From positions 9,447-73,446 of the forward strand of contig CAYWJH010000006.1 of the NCBI GenBank assembly GCA_964458555.1: a stretch of DNA of 64,000 nt. The letters are read 5' to 3'. Both the position numbers and the translations under genes were made by a program. Source of the stretch: SLST01 sp964458555. Its GTDB lineage: Bacteria > Spirochaetota > Spirochaetia > DSM-27196 > SLST01. This document shows positions 33,090 through 40,417 of the stretch, in pieces (the stretch's first letter is position 1; every line of letters starts with the position of its first letter). Under the pieces are notes generated by a model that saw only the letters and a program-made list of their open reading frames with translations, searched no databases and was not told the DNA's origin.

Positions 33090-34366
33090 CGGTGCCGGTG
33101 CCTCCACGTCGCGACGATGCCCCCGTACGCCTGCGCGACGGCGCTGCCGAGCGACGAACCGGTATCCCAGTCGATGACCGCGATCCCCCGGTGCCGCAAC
33201 CGCCGCAGCAGCACCGCGCGCTGCAGGCGTGCGATACGCGCCGCCTCGCGAAGCGCGTCCGCGGCATCGGGTGCCGGAGTCGGCGGAAGCGGATCCGGAG
33301 TGACGACCATGACGGCGTACCCGCTCGCCTGCAGCCGTTCGAGCGCCGGCGGATCGTCCTCGCTGAGTGGGCTCACGAGGATCACCTGGCTACCGGGCGG
33401 GAAGAGTCGTTCGGGCAGCGCATCGAGACGAAAGAAGACGTGGCTTTCGCCGGGCACGGCCCGGGCGATCCGGTTGAGGATGCGGTGCTTCTGGACGCGT
33501 CCGAAGCCCGGCGAGAGCCAGTCGAGCGACAGTCCGTAGCCCAGGTATCCCACCCGGTTGCCCGCGTCGACGATCACGTCCACGAGGCTCGCGGCGGCGG
33601 TCGCCGCGGCGTCGAAGAGCTCGCCGCCGGCGGCTGCCGGGTAGACCCTGCTGCGGCAGTCGAGCAGGACGGCGACGTCGGCCACGCGTTCCTGCTGGTA
33701 CTCGTTGACGAAGAGTCGGTCGGGCGAGCGCGCGGAGGCGCGCCAGTTGACGCGCCGCATCGACTCCCCGCCGCGGTGCTCGCGAACGTCGAAGAACTCG
33801 GTGCCTTCGCCGCCGCGTCGCGCCGGATTCGTTCCGGCGTAGACCAGCGTTCGGCGCGGCGCGTAGGGGATTCGAGCGAGCTCGCGGTGATCGGGCAGAG
33901 TGATGAGCTCCTGCTCTATGTCGTAGCCGCGGATCGCTGCGCGCATCGCCAGGTCGCCGGCCGTCTCGACGACGATCCGCTCGAACTCGTAGGAGCCACG
34001 CGTACCCACGACGGTGTACGAGAAGGTGAGCGTCTCGCCGTCTGCGAGGCGCGCCCGTCCGGCGGGTGTCCCATTGATCACGCGCAGCCCCGACGGCACG
34101 AGGTCCCTCGCGACCACCTCCGCGAGCGGCGCCCCGACGTTCTCTACGGTCACCTCGACTCCGACCGGCTCCTCCGGGTTCGCCCGCTCGCGTTCGAGCC
34201 GGCGAGCGACGCGGAGCTCTGCCGGCGGCGGGACGAGGAGCCATGAGCCGAGGAGGTAGAGAACGAGCGGGGTCGCGACGAGCATGAGCGTCCCGGAGAG
34301 CGTGACGAGACCGGTGAAGACCACGGCGAAGGTCAGGCCCGAGACGGCGAGGAGCTGATTCCTCAC
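33086..34366 (-). CDS. DUF58 domain protein (small cluster)
   Basis: 426-residue membrane-anchored protein. Two N-terminal hydrophobic segments (TFAVVFTGLVTLSGTLM and LVATPLVLYLLGSWLLV) are followed by a beta-rich region and the DUF58 signature GTEFFDVREHRGGESMRRVN then WRASARSPDRLFVNEYQQE. The rest has a VWA-like fold (VAVLLDCRSRVYP), in which the MIDAS-type DxSxS is not conserved (DCRSR). DUF58 proteins are typical partners of MoxR ATPases. ATG 34366 overlaps the MoxR stop (ATGA). Role in assembling or activating envelope proteins is inferred from the family. Confidence 0.85.
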   Translation of the reverse strand: MRNQLLAVSGLTFAVVFTGLVTLSGTLMLVATPLVLYLLGSWLLVPPPAELRVARRLERERANPEEPVGVEVTVENVGAPLAEVVARDLVPSGLRVINGTPAGRARLADGETLTFSYTVVGTRGSYEFERIVVETAGDLAMRAAIRGYDIEQELITLPDHRELARIPYAPRRTLVYAGTNPARRGGEGTEFFDVREHRGGESMRRVNWRASARSPDRLFVNEYQQERVADVAVLLDCRSRVYPAAAGGELFDAAATAAASLVDVIVDAGNRVGYLGYGLSLDWLSPGFGRVQKHRILNRIARAVPGESHVFFRLDALPERLFPPGSQVILVSPLSEDDPPALERLQASGYAVMVVTPDPLPPTPAPDAADALREAARIARLQRAVLLRRLRHRGIAVIDWDTGSSLGSAVAQAYGGIVATWRHRHR

Positions 34367-35328
34367 GACTGCGCGATGACCGGAACGGGAACCGAGGCGA
34401 TGATCGAATCGACGACGTCCTCCGCGGCGCGCTCGCGCATCCAGAGCTCCGGCGAGACGACGATCCGATGACGGAGCGCCACGCCGGCGCTCTCCTTCAC
34501 GTCGTCCGGGACGACGAAGCCGCGTCCGGACAACGCCGCGAGCGAGCGTGCCGTCTTCATGATCGCGAGCGACCCTCGGGGACTCGCGCCCACGCCGATG
34601 CTCGTGTGCTCGCGCGTTCGCCGTACGATCCGCACGATGTACTCCTCAAGGTCCGGATGCACGTGGACCCCTTCGACGAGGTCGCGCATCGCGAGGATCT
34701 CTTCGAGCGTCGTCACCGGTTCCACGGCGTGCGCGTCTTCGCGGCGTTCGCGCCGCCGGCGGAGGATTTCCGCCTCCGCCCGCGCGTCCGGGTAGCCGAT
34801 GCTGAGCTTGATCAGGAAGCGGTCGAGCTGCGCCTCCGGCAGCGGAAAGGTCCCCTCGTATTCGATCGGGTTCTGCGTGGCGAGCACGACGAACGGGTCG
34901 GCGAGCGGGATCGTCTCGCCCTCGATCGTGACCTGCCCCTCCTGCATCGCCTCGAGGAGCGCAGACTGGGTCTTGGGCGAGGCGCGGTTGACCTCGTCGG
35001 CGAGGAGGATGTTGGTGAAGACGGGCCCGCGGCGCAGCTCGAAGCTACCGGTCTCCCGGTTGTACACCGAGCCGCCGGTGATGTCGCCGGGCAGCAGATC
35101 GGGTGTGAACTGAATACGCGTGAAGGTGAGCTGCGTCGATTGCGCGAGCGTGCGCGCGAGCAGCGTCTTGCCCAGCCCCGGGTAGTCCTCGAAGAGGACG
35201 TGGCCGCCGGAGACCACCGCGGCGATCACCATGCGGATGACGTCGGGCTTGCCTACGATCGCGCGCTCGACGGACTCGCGAACCCGCTCGCCGAACGCGC
35301 GAACGGCGTTGAGATCTGGACTGCTCAT
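34363..35328 (-). CDS. MoxR-family AAA+ ATPase (small cluster)
   Basis: 321-residue MoxR ATPase. Walker A is in LFEDYPGLGKTLLARTLA, Walker B in ILLADEVNRASPKTQSALLEA, sensor 1 near VVLATQNPIEYEGTFPLPEA and sensor 2 in GASPRGSLAIMKTARSLAAL. These proteins act as chaperones or metal-insertion factors for VWA proteins. ATG 35328 follows GGAGG by 5 nt; the longer frame upstream is spurious. Overlaps the flanking genes by 4 bp each. The window contains a second MoxR at 45897-46913 with different neighbours; the two are clearly paralogous but only share the AAA core. Confidence 0.93.
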   Translation of the reverse strand: MSSPDLNAVRAFGERVRESVERAIVGKPDVIRMVIAAVVSGGHVLFEDYPGLGKTLLARTLAQSTQLTFTRIQFTPDLLPGDITGGSVYNRETGSFELRRGPVFTNILLADEVNRASPKTQSALLEAMQEGQVTIEGETIPLADPFVVLATQNPIEYEGTFPLPEAQLDRFLIKLSIGYPDARAEAEILRRRRERREDAHAVEPVTTLEEILAMRDLVEGVHVHPDLEEYIVRIVRRTREHTSIGVGASPRGSLAIMKTARSLAALSGRGFVVPDDVKESAGVALRHRIVVSPELWMRERAAEDVVDSIIASVPVPVIAQS

Positions 35329-35765
35329 GGAACCTCCGTGATGGACTCGAGCTCGCGCAGGACGAGCTCGCAACGCGCGGGAAGCACGCCGGATTCGGCG
35401 GTCGCCATCGGACCGGCGTCCTCGAGATGCGCTACGATGACCGGCACGAGATGCTCCGGCGCTCCGTGGCCGGCGTAGTGACGACACGCGTCGGTCGAAT
35501 AGCCACGGTAGCCGACCGCCTGCAGCAGCATTCCCATGCACAACCGTTCGAGCTCCGAGGCGGCGAGCCGGTCCGAGCGAGCGCGTTCGACCAGGCTCGC
35601 GTATCCGGCGAGCGCGCTCGGCGCGCCGGCCTCCGTTCGCGACGCCGCTCTGCGCCCGGTGCGCAACGACAGCAGCGCGCGCACCGCGATGACGACGAGC
35701 ACGGCGACCGCCGGGTACCAGTAGACGCCCTGCGGCAGCGAGGCGAGGACGTCAGCCACGGCCAC
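35325..35765 (-). CDS. Unknown single-helix protein in the MoxR-DUF58 cluster
   Basis: 146-residue protein with one N-terminal membrane helix (WYPAVAVLVVIAVRALLSL) and a mainly helical soluble tail. No family recognised. GTG 35765 overlaps the DUF4129 stop by 14 bp, and the 3' end overlaps the MoxR start (ATGA), so it is tightly coupled to both. Two Cys residues lie in the tail (ERLCMGMLL and TDACRHYAGH). Probably a membrane adaptor of the MoxR/DUF58 machinery, by position only. Confidence 0.6.
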   Translation of the reverse strand: MAVADVLASLPQGVYWYPAVAVLVVIAVRALLSLRTGRRAASRTEAGAPSALAGYASLVERARSDRLAASELERLCMGMLLQAVGYRGYSTDACRHYAGHGAPEHLVPVIVAHLEDAGPMATAESGVLPARCELVLRELESITEVP

Positions 35766-36651
35766 GCTCCAGCGCGTCGGCGATCACGCGCAGGTGAACG
35801 ACCGCTCGGGCCTCCTCGTCGGGGGTGAGGGTGATCTCGCCGTAGCGCGCCTGCTCGAACAGCCGCGTGAGCCCATCGGCATCGACCGGGGGAACCCCCG
35901 CCTCGACGAGCCGTGCGGAGAGCTCGCGCGGCGTCAGCGTGTGTGCCCTGCCCGCGTAGCGGGTGCGGCGGTAGACGGCGAGCATATCGCGGTAGCAGCG
36001 CACGACCGTCGCGAGCACGTCCCCGCCCGACTGCGCCTGCGCGACGGCGGCGCGTGCGGCGCGTTCGACCGACTCGTCGTCGTTTTCGCGGTTCGCTCGC
36101 CGCCACCCGATCCGGGGGCGGACGACGATCACGACCGCAACCGCGGCCGCGCCGGCGAGGATCCAGCTCACGACGCTCGACCCGGACGAAGGCTCGGGCT
36201 CGACGTCCGCCGCGTCCTCCTCGTCCATCTCGTCTATGAGCGGAATCGCACCGTCGCCGCCGAACGCTCCGTTCTCCCCGTCCTCGAGCTCGGTCTCAAG
36301 CTCCTGCCCGGGAGGCGGGATGCGCGTGATGAGCAGCGCTGCGCCCATGCCGATGACGACGAGGAAGAGCGTGGAGACCCGGTTCTCACGGCGCGCGAGC
36401 GCGACGAAGAAAACGACGACGGACGCCCCCGCGACGACCGAGACGACCCAGCCGATGACCCGGCCGTCGTAGTGCGTGCGCGTCTCACGGTCCTGAAGCT
36501 CGAGGACGCGGTCGATCGTGTCGGCAACACCGGTCTCGAGGCGAAGGCCACGGCGCAACTCGAAACCGTCGAGGGCGACGGAGAGCAGTACGAAGCCGAC
36601 GAGGAGTGCGGCGGCGAGCAGCAGCGGTTGGTGACTGGACTTTCGCGGCAC
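35752..36651 (-). CDS. DUF4129 domain membrane protein
   Basis: 299-residue protein with three membrane helices: near the N-terminus (LLLAAALLVGFVLLSVAL), then VVSVVAGASVVVFFVAL and SWILAGAAAVAVVIVV, separated by an acidic linker (EMDEEDAADVEPEPSSGS). The cytoplasmic C-terminus is DUF4129-like (RCYRDMLAVYRRTRYAGRAH, LTPRELSARLVEAGVPP and FEQARYGEITLTPDE). DUF4129 is a recurrent partner of MoxR-DUF58 pairs. GTG 36651 is the first usable start of the hydrophobic segment. A TATACT element at 36662-36667 (minus strand) lies 10 nt upstream, so the leader would be only a few nt. First gene of the small cluster. Confidence 0.72.
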   Translation of the reverse strand: MPRKSSHQPLLLAAALLVGFVLLSVALDGFELRRGLRLETGVADTIDRVLELQDRETRTHYDGRVIGWVVSVVAGASVVVFFVALARRENRVSTLFLVVIGMGAALLITRIPPPGQELETELEDGENGAFGGDGAIPLIDEMDEEDAADVEPEPSSGSSVVSWILAGAAAVAVVIVVRPRIGWRRANRENDDESVERAARAAVAQAQSGGDVLATVVRCYRDMLAVYRRTRYAGRAHTLTPRELSARLVEAGVPPVDADGLTRLFEQARYGEITLTPDEEARAVVHLRVIADALERGRG

Positions 36652-36669
36652 GGGTGATAAGAGTATACC

Positions 36670-37539
36670 ATGAAGGGACGCCGGACAATGACGACGACCG
36701 AGAACCTGATCGACGAACTCCAGCGCCGCGCCGAGGCCGACGGAGCCTGGGAGGTAACCACCGACGAGCTCGCCGACCGTTACGACACGGCCGATTACTA
36801 TCGGGCTGTCTACGCGACGGCGCAGGTGAGCGTGGACGTGTACGCCCCCGACAACGTCGGGGAGCTGCTCGTCCTGCTCGAGCACCTGACCGGACGCGAC
36901 TACCGGGAGGCGTTCCGCGAGGCCGGCCTCTTCCTCGCCTACGAGGACCGGATCGAGCTCACCGAGCGTTTCACGCGGACCGTGCGTCACGCGATCGTCC
37001 TGCATACGCCGGAGCCCGAGACCTTCCGCGCGATGCTGCGCGAGTTCCGGCGCTACGATCGCGCGGAGTTCGTCTACCTTCGAACCTTCTTCGACACCGA
37101 CGAGCTCGTGCGTCGCTGCACGCGCGCCTACCTCGATCGGCGTTCGGCCCCCGCGCTCGAGGCGACGGTGGAAGCGTACCTGCGGCTGCTGCTGCAGCGC
37201 CATATCGTCGACCTTCACGCGCTCGCGCCCGCGCTCATGGAGATCCTGCGTACCGTCGCACGACACGAAGGCGCGCTGCCCGGTTTCGATCGCGAGGAGG
37301 AGGAGGCCGATGCGCGCAGCGGCGAGGAGAGCGCCCGGGCTTCCGGGAGGGGAGACGAACGCGCGTGGGCGCTTCGCGTACTCGGGCTCTCTTCGCTCGA
37401 CCCGTCGCGGAGGGAGATCCGCGAGCGGTACCGCAGGCTCATGCGCCGCTACCACCCGGACATCAACCCTGACGGGCTCGACGCCGCGAAGGAGATCAAT
37501 AACGCGTACGGTGTACTGATTGAGGGCGCGACGGCGTAG
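36670..37539 (+). CDS. Protein with C-terminal J domain
   Basis: 289-residue soluble protein. The last ~60 residues are a J domain with the essential HPD tripeptide (YRRLMRRYHPDINPDG) after helix II, followed by AAKEINNAYGVL, so it should stimulate an Hsp70 (DnaK). The J domain sits at the C-terminus, unlike DnaJ. The N-terminal ~220 residues are helical and unrecognised, followed by an acidic linker (EEEEADARSGEESARASG). Start is ATG 36670 or ATG 36688; neither has a strong ribosome site. Divergent from the DUF4129 gene with only 18 bp between start codons, so their promoters must overlap. Confidence 0.75.
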   Translation: MKGRRTMTTTENLIDELQRRAEADGAWEVTTDELADRYDTADYYRAVYATAQVSVDVYAPDNVGELLVLLEHLTGRDYREAFREAGLFLAYEDRIELTERFTRTVRHAIVLHTPEPETFRAMLREFRRYDRAEFVYLRTFFDTDELVRRCTRAYLDRRSAPALEATVEAYLRLLLQRHIVDLHALAPALMEILRTVARHEGALPGFDREEEEADARSGEESARASGRGDERAWALRVLGLSSLDPSRREIRERYRRLMRRYHPDINPDGLDAAKEINNAYGVLIEGATA

Positions 37540-37549
37540 CGTGCCGCGC

Positions 37550-40417
37550 CTACCAATGCGGGTCGGATTCGAGCAGAGCGCCGGCTTCGTGCGCCGGCAG
37601 GGGCCGACTGAAGAGATAGCCTTGGCCGTATTCGCTGCCGAGCGCGCGAAGCGCGGTGAGCTGGTTCGTCGTCTCGATCCCCTCGGCGATGACGATCTTG
37701 TCCAGGCCGTGCGCGAGCGACACGATGTTCGTCACGATCTCCCGACTCTCCGCCTCGGTCTCCATGTTGCCGACGAAGCTCTGGTCGACCTTCAGCACGT
37801 CGAAGGGGAAGCGGTGCAGGTAACTCAGGCTCGAGTACCCCGTTCCGAAGTCGTCGATTCCCAGCTGAATGTCGAGCGCCTTCAGGCGTTCGAGCACGCG
37901 CATGCTCGTCTCCACGTCGCGCATCAGGCCGCTCTCGGTCACCTCGAGTTTGACGCAGCTCGGGCGTACCTCGTTCTGGCCGATGATGTCGGCGATGCGC
38001 TCGACCAGGCCCGGGTGCGTGAACTGCTTCACCGAGAGGTTGACGCTGATCATGAGCTCGCGGTCGGGAGGAAGCGTCGCCCGCCACGCGCATACCTGCT
38101 CGAGCGCCCGGGCGAACACGCGCTCTCCAAGCGGCACGATGAGACCGGTCTCTTCGGCGAGCGGGATGAACTCGCCGGGCGTCACCACGCCGCGCTGCGG
38201 ATGCATCCAGCGGGCGAGCGCCTCGAAGCCCGCGATGCGTCCCGTCTCCAGCGATACGAGCGGCTGGAACCACGGTACGATCTGATCCTCCTCGATCGCG
38301 CGGGTGAGCTCCGCTTCGGTCTGCAACGCGTCGAGCGCCTGTTCGTACATGGACACGTCGAAGATCTCCGCGCGCGAGCGCCCGGTGCCCTTCGCCCGGT
38401 ACATCGCCGTGTCCGCGTCGCGCAGGATCGAGTCGGCGTCTGCGTGATCCTCCGTGGGCAGGACGATGCCCACGCTCGCGGTGAGCGAGACGGGGCTGCC
38501 GGCGAGCTCGAGCGGGCGCGCGATCTCCTGCTGTACCCCGCGGGCCATCCCGAGCGCCATACGAGAGTCGGAGACCGGTGCGATCAGGATTCCGAACTCG
38601 TCGCCGCCGAGCCGCGCGACCGTCCCGGAGGCCCCGATGAACGTGCGGAGCCGCTCACCGACGCGCCGCAGCACATCGTCGCCGACGCCGTGCCCGAGCG
38701 ATTCGTTGATCACCTTGAACCGATCCAGGTCGAGGAGCATCGCCCCGTACGAGATTGACGGGTCCCGCTGCGCGAGCGCGATCGTCTGATCGAGCCGATC
38801 GGCGAGGAGTGCGCGGTTGGGCAGGCCGGTGAGCGTGTCGTGGAACGCGTCGTGGAGCAGCTGCTCCTCCGCCCGCTTGCGCTCGGTGACGTCGCTGAAG
38901 TAGACGTGGACGTGGCCCGCGTCGCGAACCGGGTGGTAGGCCCATTCGAGATGGACGTCGCCGATCGTGGACTCCACCTGGTGTCGCTCGGCCGATCCCG
39001 CGAGCAGTCGCCTCACCACGTCGTGGTGACTCTCCGGCAGGAGCTCGGCGAGGGTGACGTTCTGCTCCTCGAGAAACCGCTGCGCGGCCGGGTTGCGGTA
39101 CACGACCTCACCCGATGCGTCCGCCGCGAGGACGCCGTTCGGGTTGCGGCGGGGGAACTCCGCGAGTTGCGCGATATTGTTCACCATGACGGTGGTATGC
39201 TCGTAGAGCTCGCGCAGATCGTCGGACAGGTCGGCGCGCAGGCGTGCCGCGTGGTCGCCGTTCGCGATGCGTCGTGTGTAGTCGATGATGCCGTTCACCG
39301 ACCGCATGACCGTCCGGCGAATCCAGACGAGAAGCGCCGCCACGATCGCGAAGATTGCGACGGTTGCGGCGATGCTCGAGAACCGCCAGACGGCGATCGC
39401 GCGCCGCCGCTCCTCGATGGCGACCCGGACACCCTCGCTGCTCGCACGGTAGAGATCGTCGGTGACGTCGAAGAGCCGACGCCCGGTGCTGAGCACCGCA
39501 TCGTGCGCCGGTGTCCCGCTCTCCGTCGGATCGTCGAGCATGCTCATGAGCTCGTCGTGCGTCGTCCGAAACCGCGCGAGTCGCGCGCCGATCGAGCGCT
39601 CGGCGTCCGGATGCGACCCGAACCACCGGGCATCTTCGCGTCGGGCCATATCGATCAACTGGACGATCCGGCCGCGCGCGAGGTTGTCGAGCAGCGACTG
39701 GTACGCCGCGAACCCTTGCGAGCGCTCCGGGAAGGCGATGACCTGATTCACGATGCGCGCGTACTCGGGCAGATAGACCATCGCGCCGCGGATCATCGCG
39801 TTTGTCTCGAGCGCCGGGTCCTGCGTCGCGCCGGAGAGATCGAGAATCGTCGCGCCCAGTCGGGCCAGCGAGTCGAGCAGGGTCTCGTACTTCGCGGCGG
39901 TCGGCTCGTCCCGATAGCCGGCCCACATTCGTTCGAGCTCGGCCGGCGAGAGGTCGCCGAACACGCTCGGCTCGAGGTGCCGTTCGTCGATGCCGAGCCG
40001 TCCCTCTGCCGACTCGTGGTAGTCGAGGAGTTGGTCGAACGCCGCGCGCACCGAGCCCGCCTTGTTCTCCATCTCCCGCGACCCTCCATCCGATTCATCG
40101 GGCATGGACATGTACTCGACCTGCCACGTCGAGAGCGCGTGCTGTACCGCGTAGACGCGGCGCGCGTACTCGACCCCGTCTGCTTCGCGGCCGGCGAGGC
40201 GGGCGTTCGCTGCAAACCCCACGTTGAGGACGACGAGAAGCGCGAGCGTGGGGATGACGAAGGCGACGTAGCCAATGAGCAGCTTGCGCGAGATGGGCAG
40301 GCGCGCGAGCCGTGGCAGAGGATTGCTACTGCTTGCGCTTCCTCGCGATGTAGATCTTTCGTTCTGCGACCGGATTGTGTTCTCCTCCGTCGTACCAGTG
40401 GCGGTTTTCGTGTACAC
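37550..40417 (-). CDS. HAMP-PAS-GGDEF-EAL cyclic-di-GMP enzyme
   Basis: Large membrane signalling protein for c-di-GMP. TM1 (LLIGYVAFVIPTLALLVVLN) and TM2 (IAATVAIFAIVAALLVWI) enclose a ~260-residue helical periplasmic sensor. Then HAMP, PAS (ASGEVVYRNPAAQRFLEE), GGDEF with intact LGGDEFGIL, and EAL with GFEALARWMHP, DDFGTGYSSLSYL and QGYLFSRPLP. Both catalytic motifs are canonical, so it may be bifunctional. The start is unclear: no ATG/GTG/TTG lies between the upstream VWA stop (40326) and TM1. GTG 40417, overlapping that gene by 92 bp, is used here; a CTG at 40318 is the alternative. Last gene of the large VWA cluster. Confidence 0.88.
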   Translation of the reverse strand: MYTKTATGTTEENTIRSQNERSTSRGSASSSNPLPRLARLPISRKLLIGYVAFVIPTLALLVVLNVGFAANARLAGREADGVEYARRVYAVQHALSTWQVEYMSMPDESDGGSREMENKAGSVRAAFDQLLDYHESAEGRLGIDERHLEPSVFGDLSPAELERMWAGYRDEPTAAKYETLLDSLARLGATILDLSGATQDPALETNAMIRGAMVYLPEYARIVNQVIAFPERSQGFAAYQSLLDNLARGRIVQLIDMARREDARWFGSHPDAERSIGARLARFRTTHDELMSMLDDPTESGTPAHDAVLSTGRRLFDVTDDLYRASSEGVRVAIEERRRAIAVWRFSSIAATVAIFAIVAALLVWIRRTVMRSVNGIIDYTRRIANGDHAARLRADLSDDLRELYEHTTVMVNNIAQLAEFPRRNPNGVLAADASGEVVYRNPAAQRFLEEQNVTLAELLPESHHDVVRRLLAGSAERHQVESTIGDVHLEWAYHPVRDAGHVHVYFSDVTERKRAEEQLLHDAFHDTLTGLPNRALLADRLDQTIALAQRDPSISYGAMLLDLDRFKVINESLGHGVGDDVLRRVGERLRTFIGASGTVARLGGDEFGILIAPVSDSRMALGMARGVQQEIARPLELAGSPVSLTASVGIVLPTEDHADADSILRDADTAMYRAKGTGRSRAEIFDVSMYEQALDALQTEAELTRAIEEDQIVPWFQPLVSLETGRIAGFEALARWMHPQRGVVTPGEFIPLAEETGLIVPLGERVFARALEQVCAWRATLPPDRELMISVNLSVKQFTHPGLVERIADIIGQNEVRPSCVKLEVTESGLMRDVETSMRVLERLKALDIQLGIDDFGTGYSSLSYLHRFPFDVLKVDQSFVGNMETEAESREIVTNIVSLAHGLDKIVIAEGIETTNQLTALRALGSEYGQGYLFSRPLPAHEAGALLESDPHW

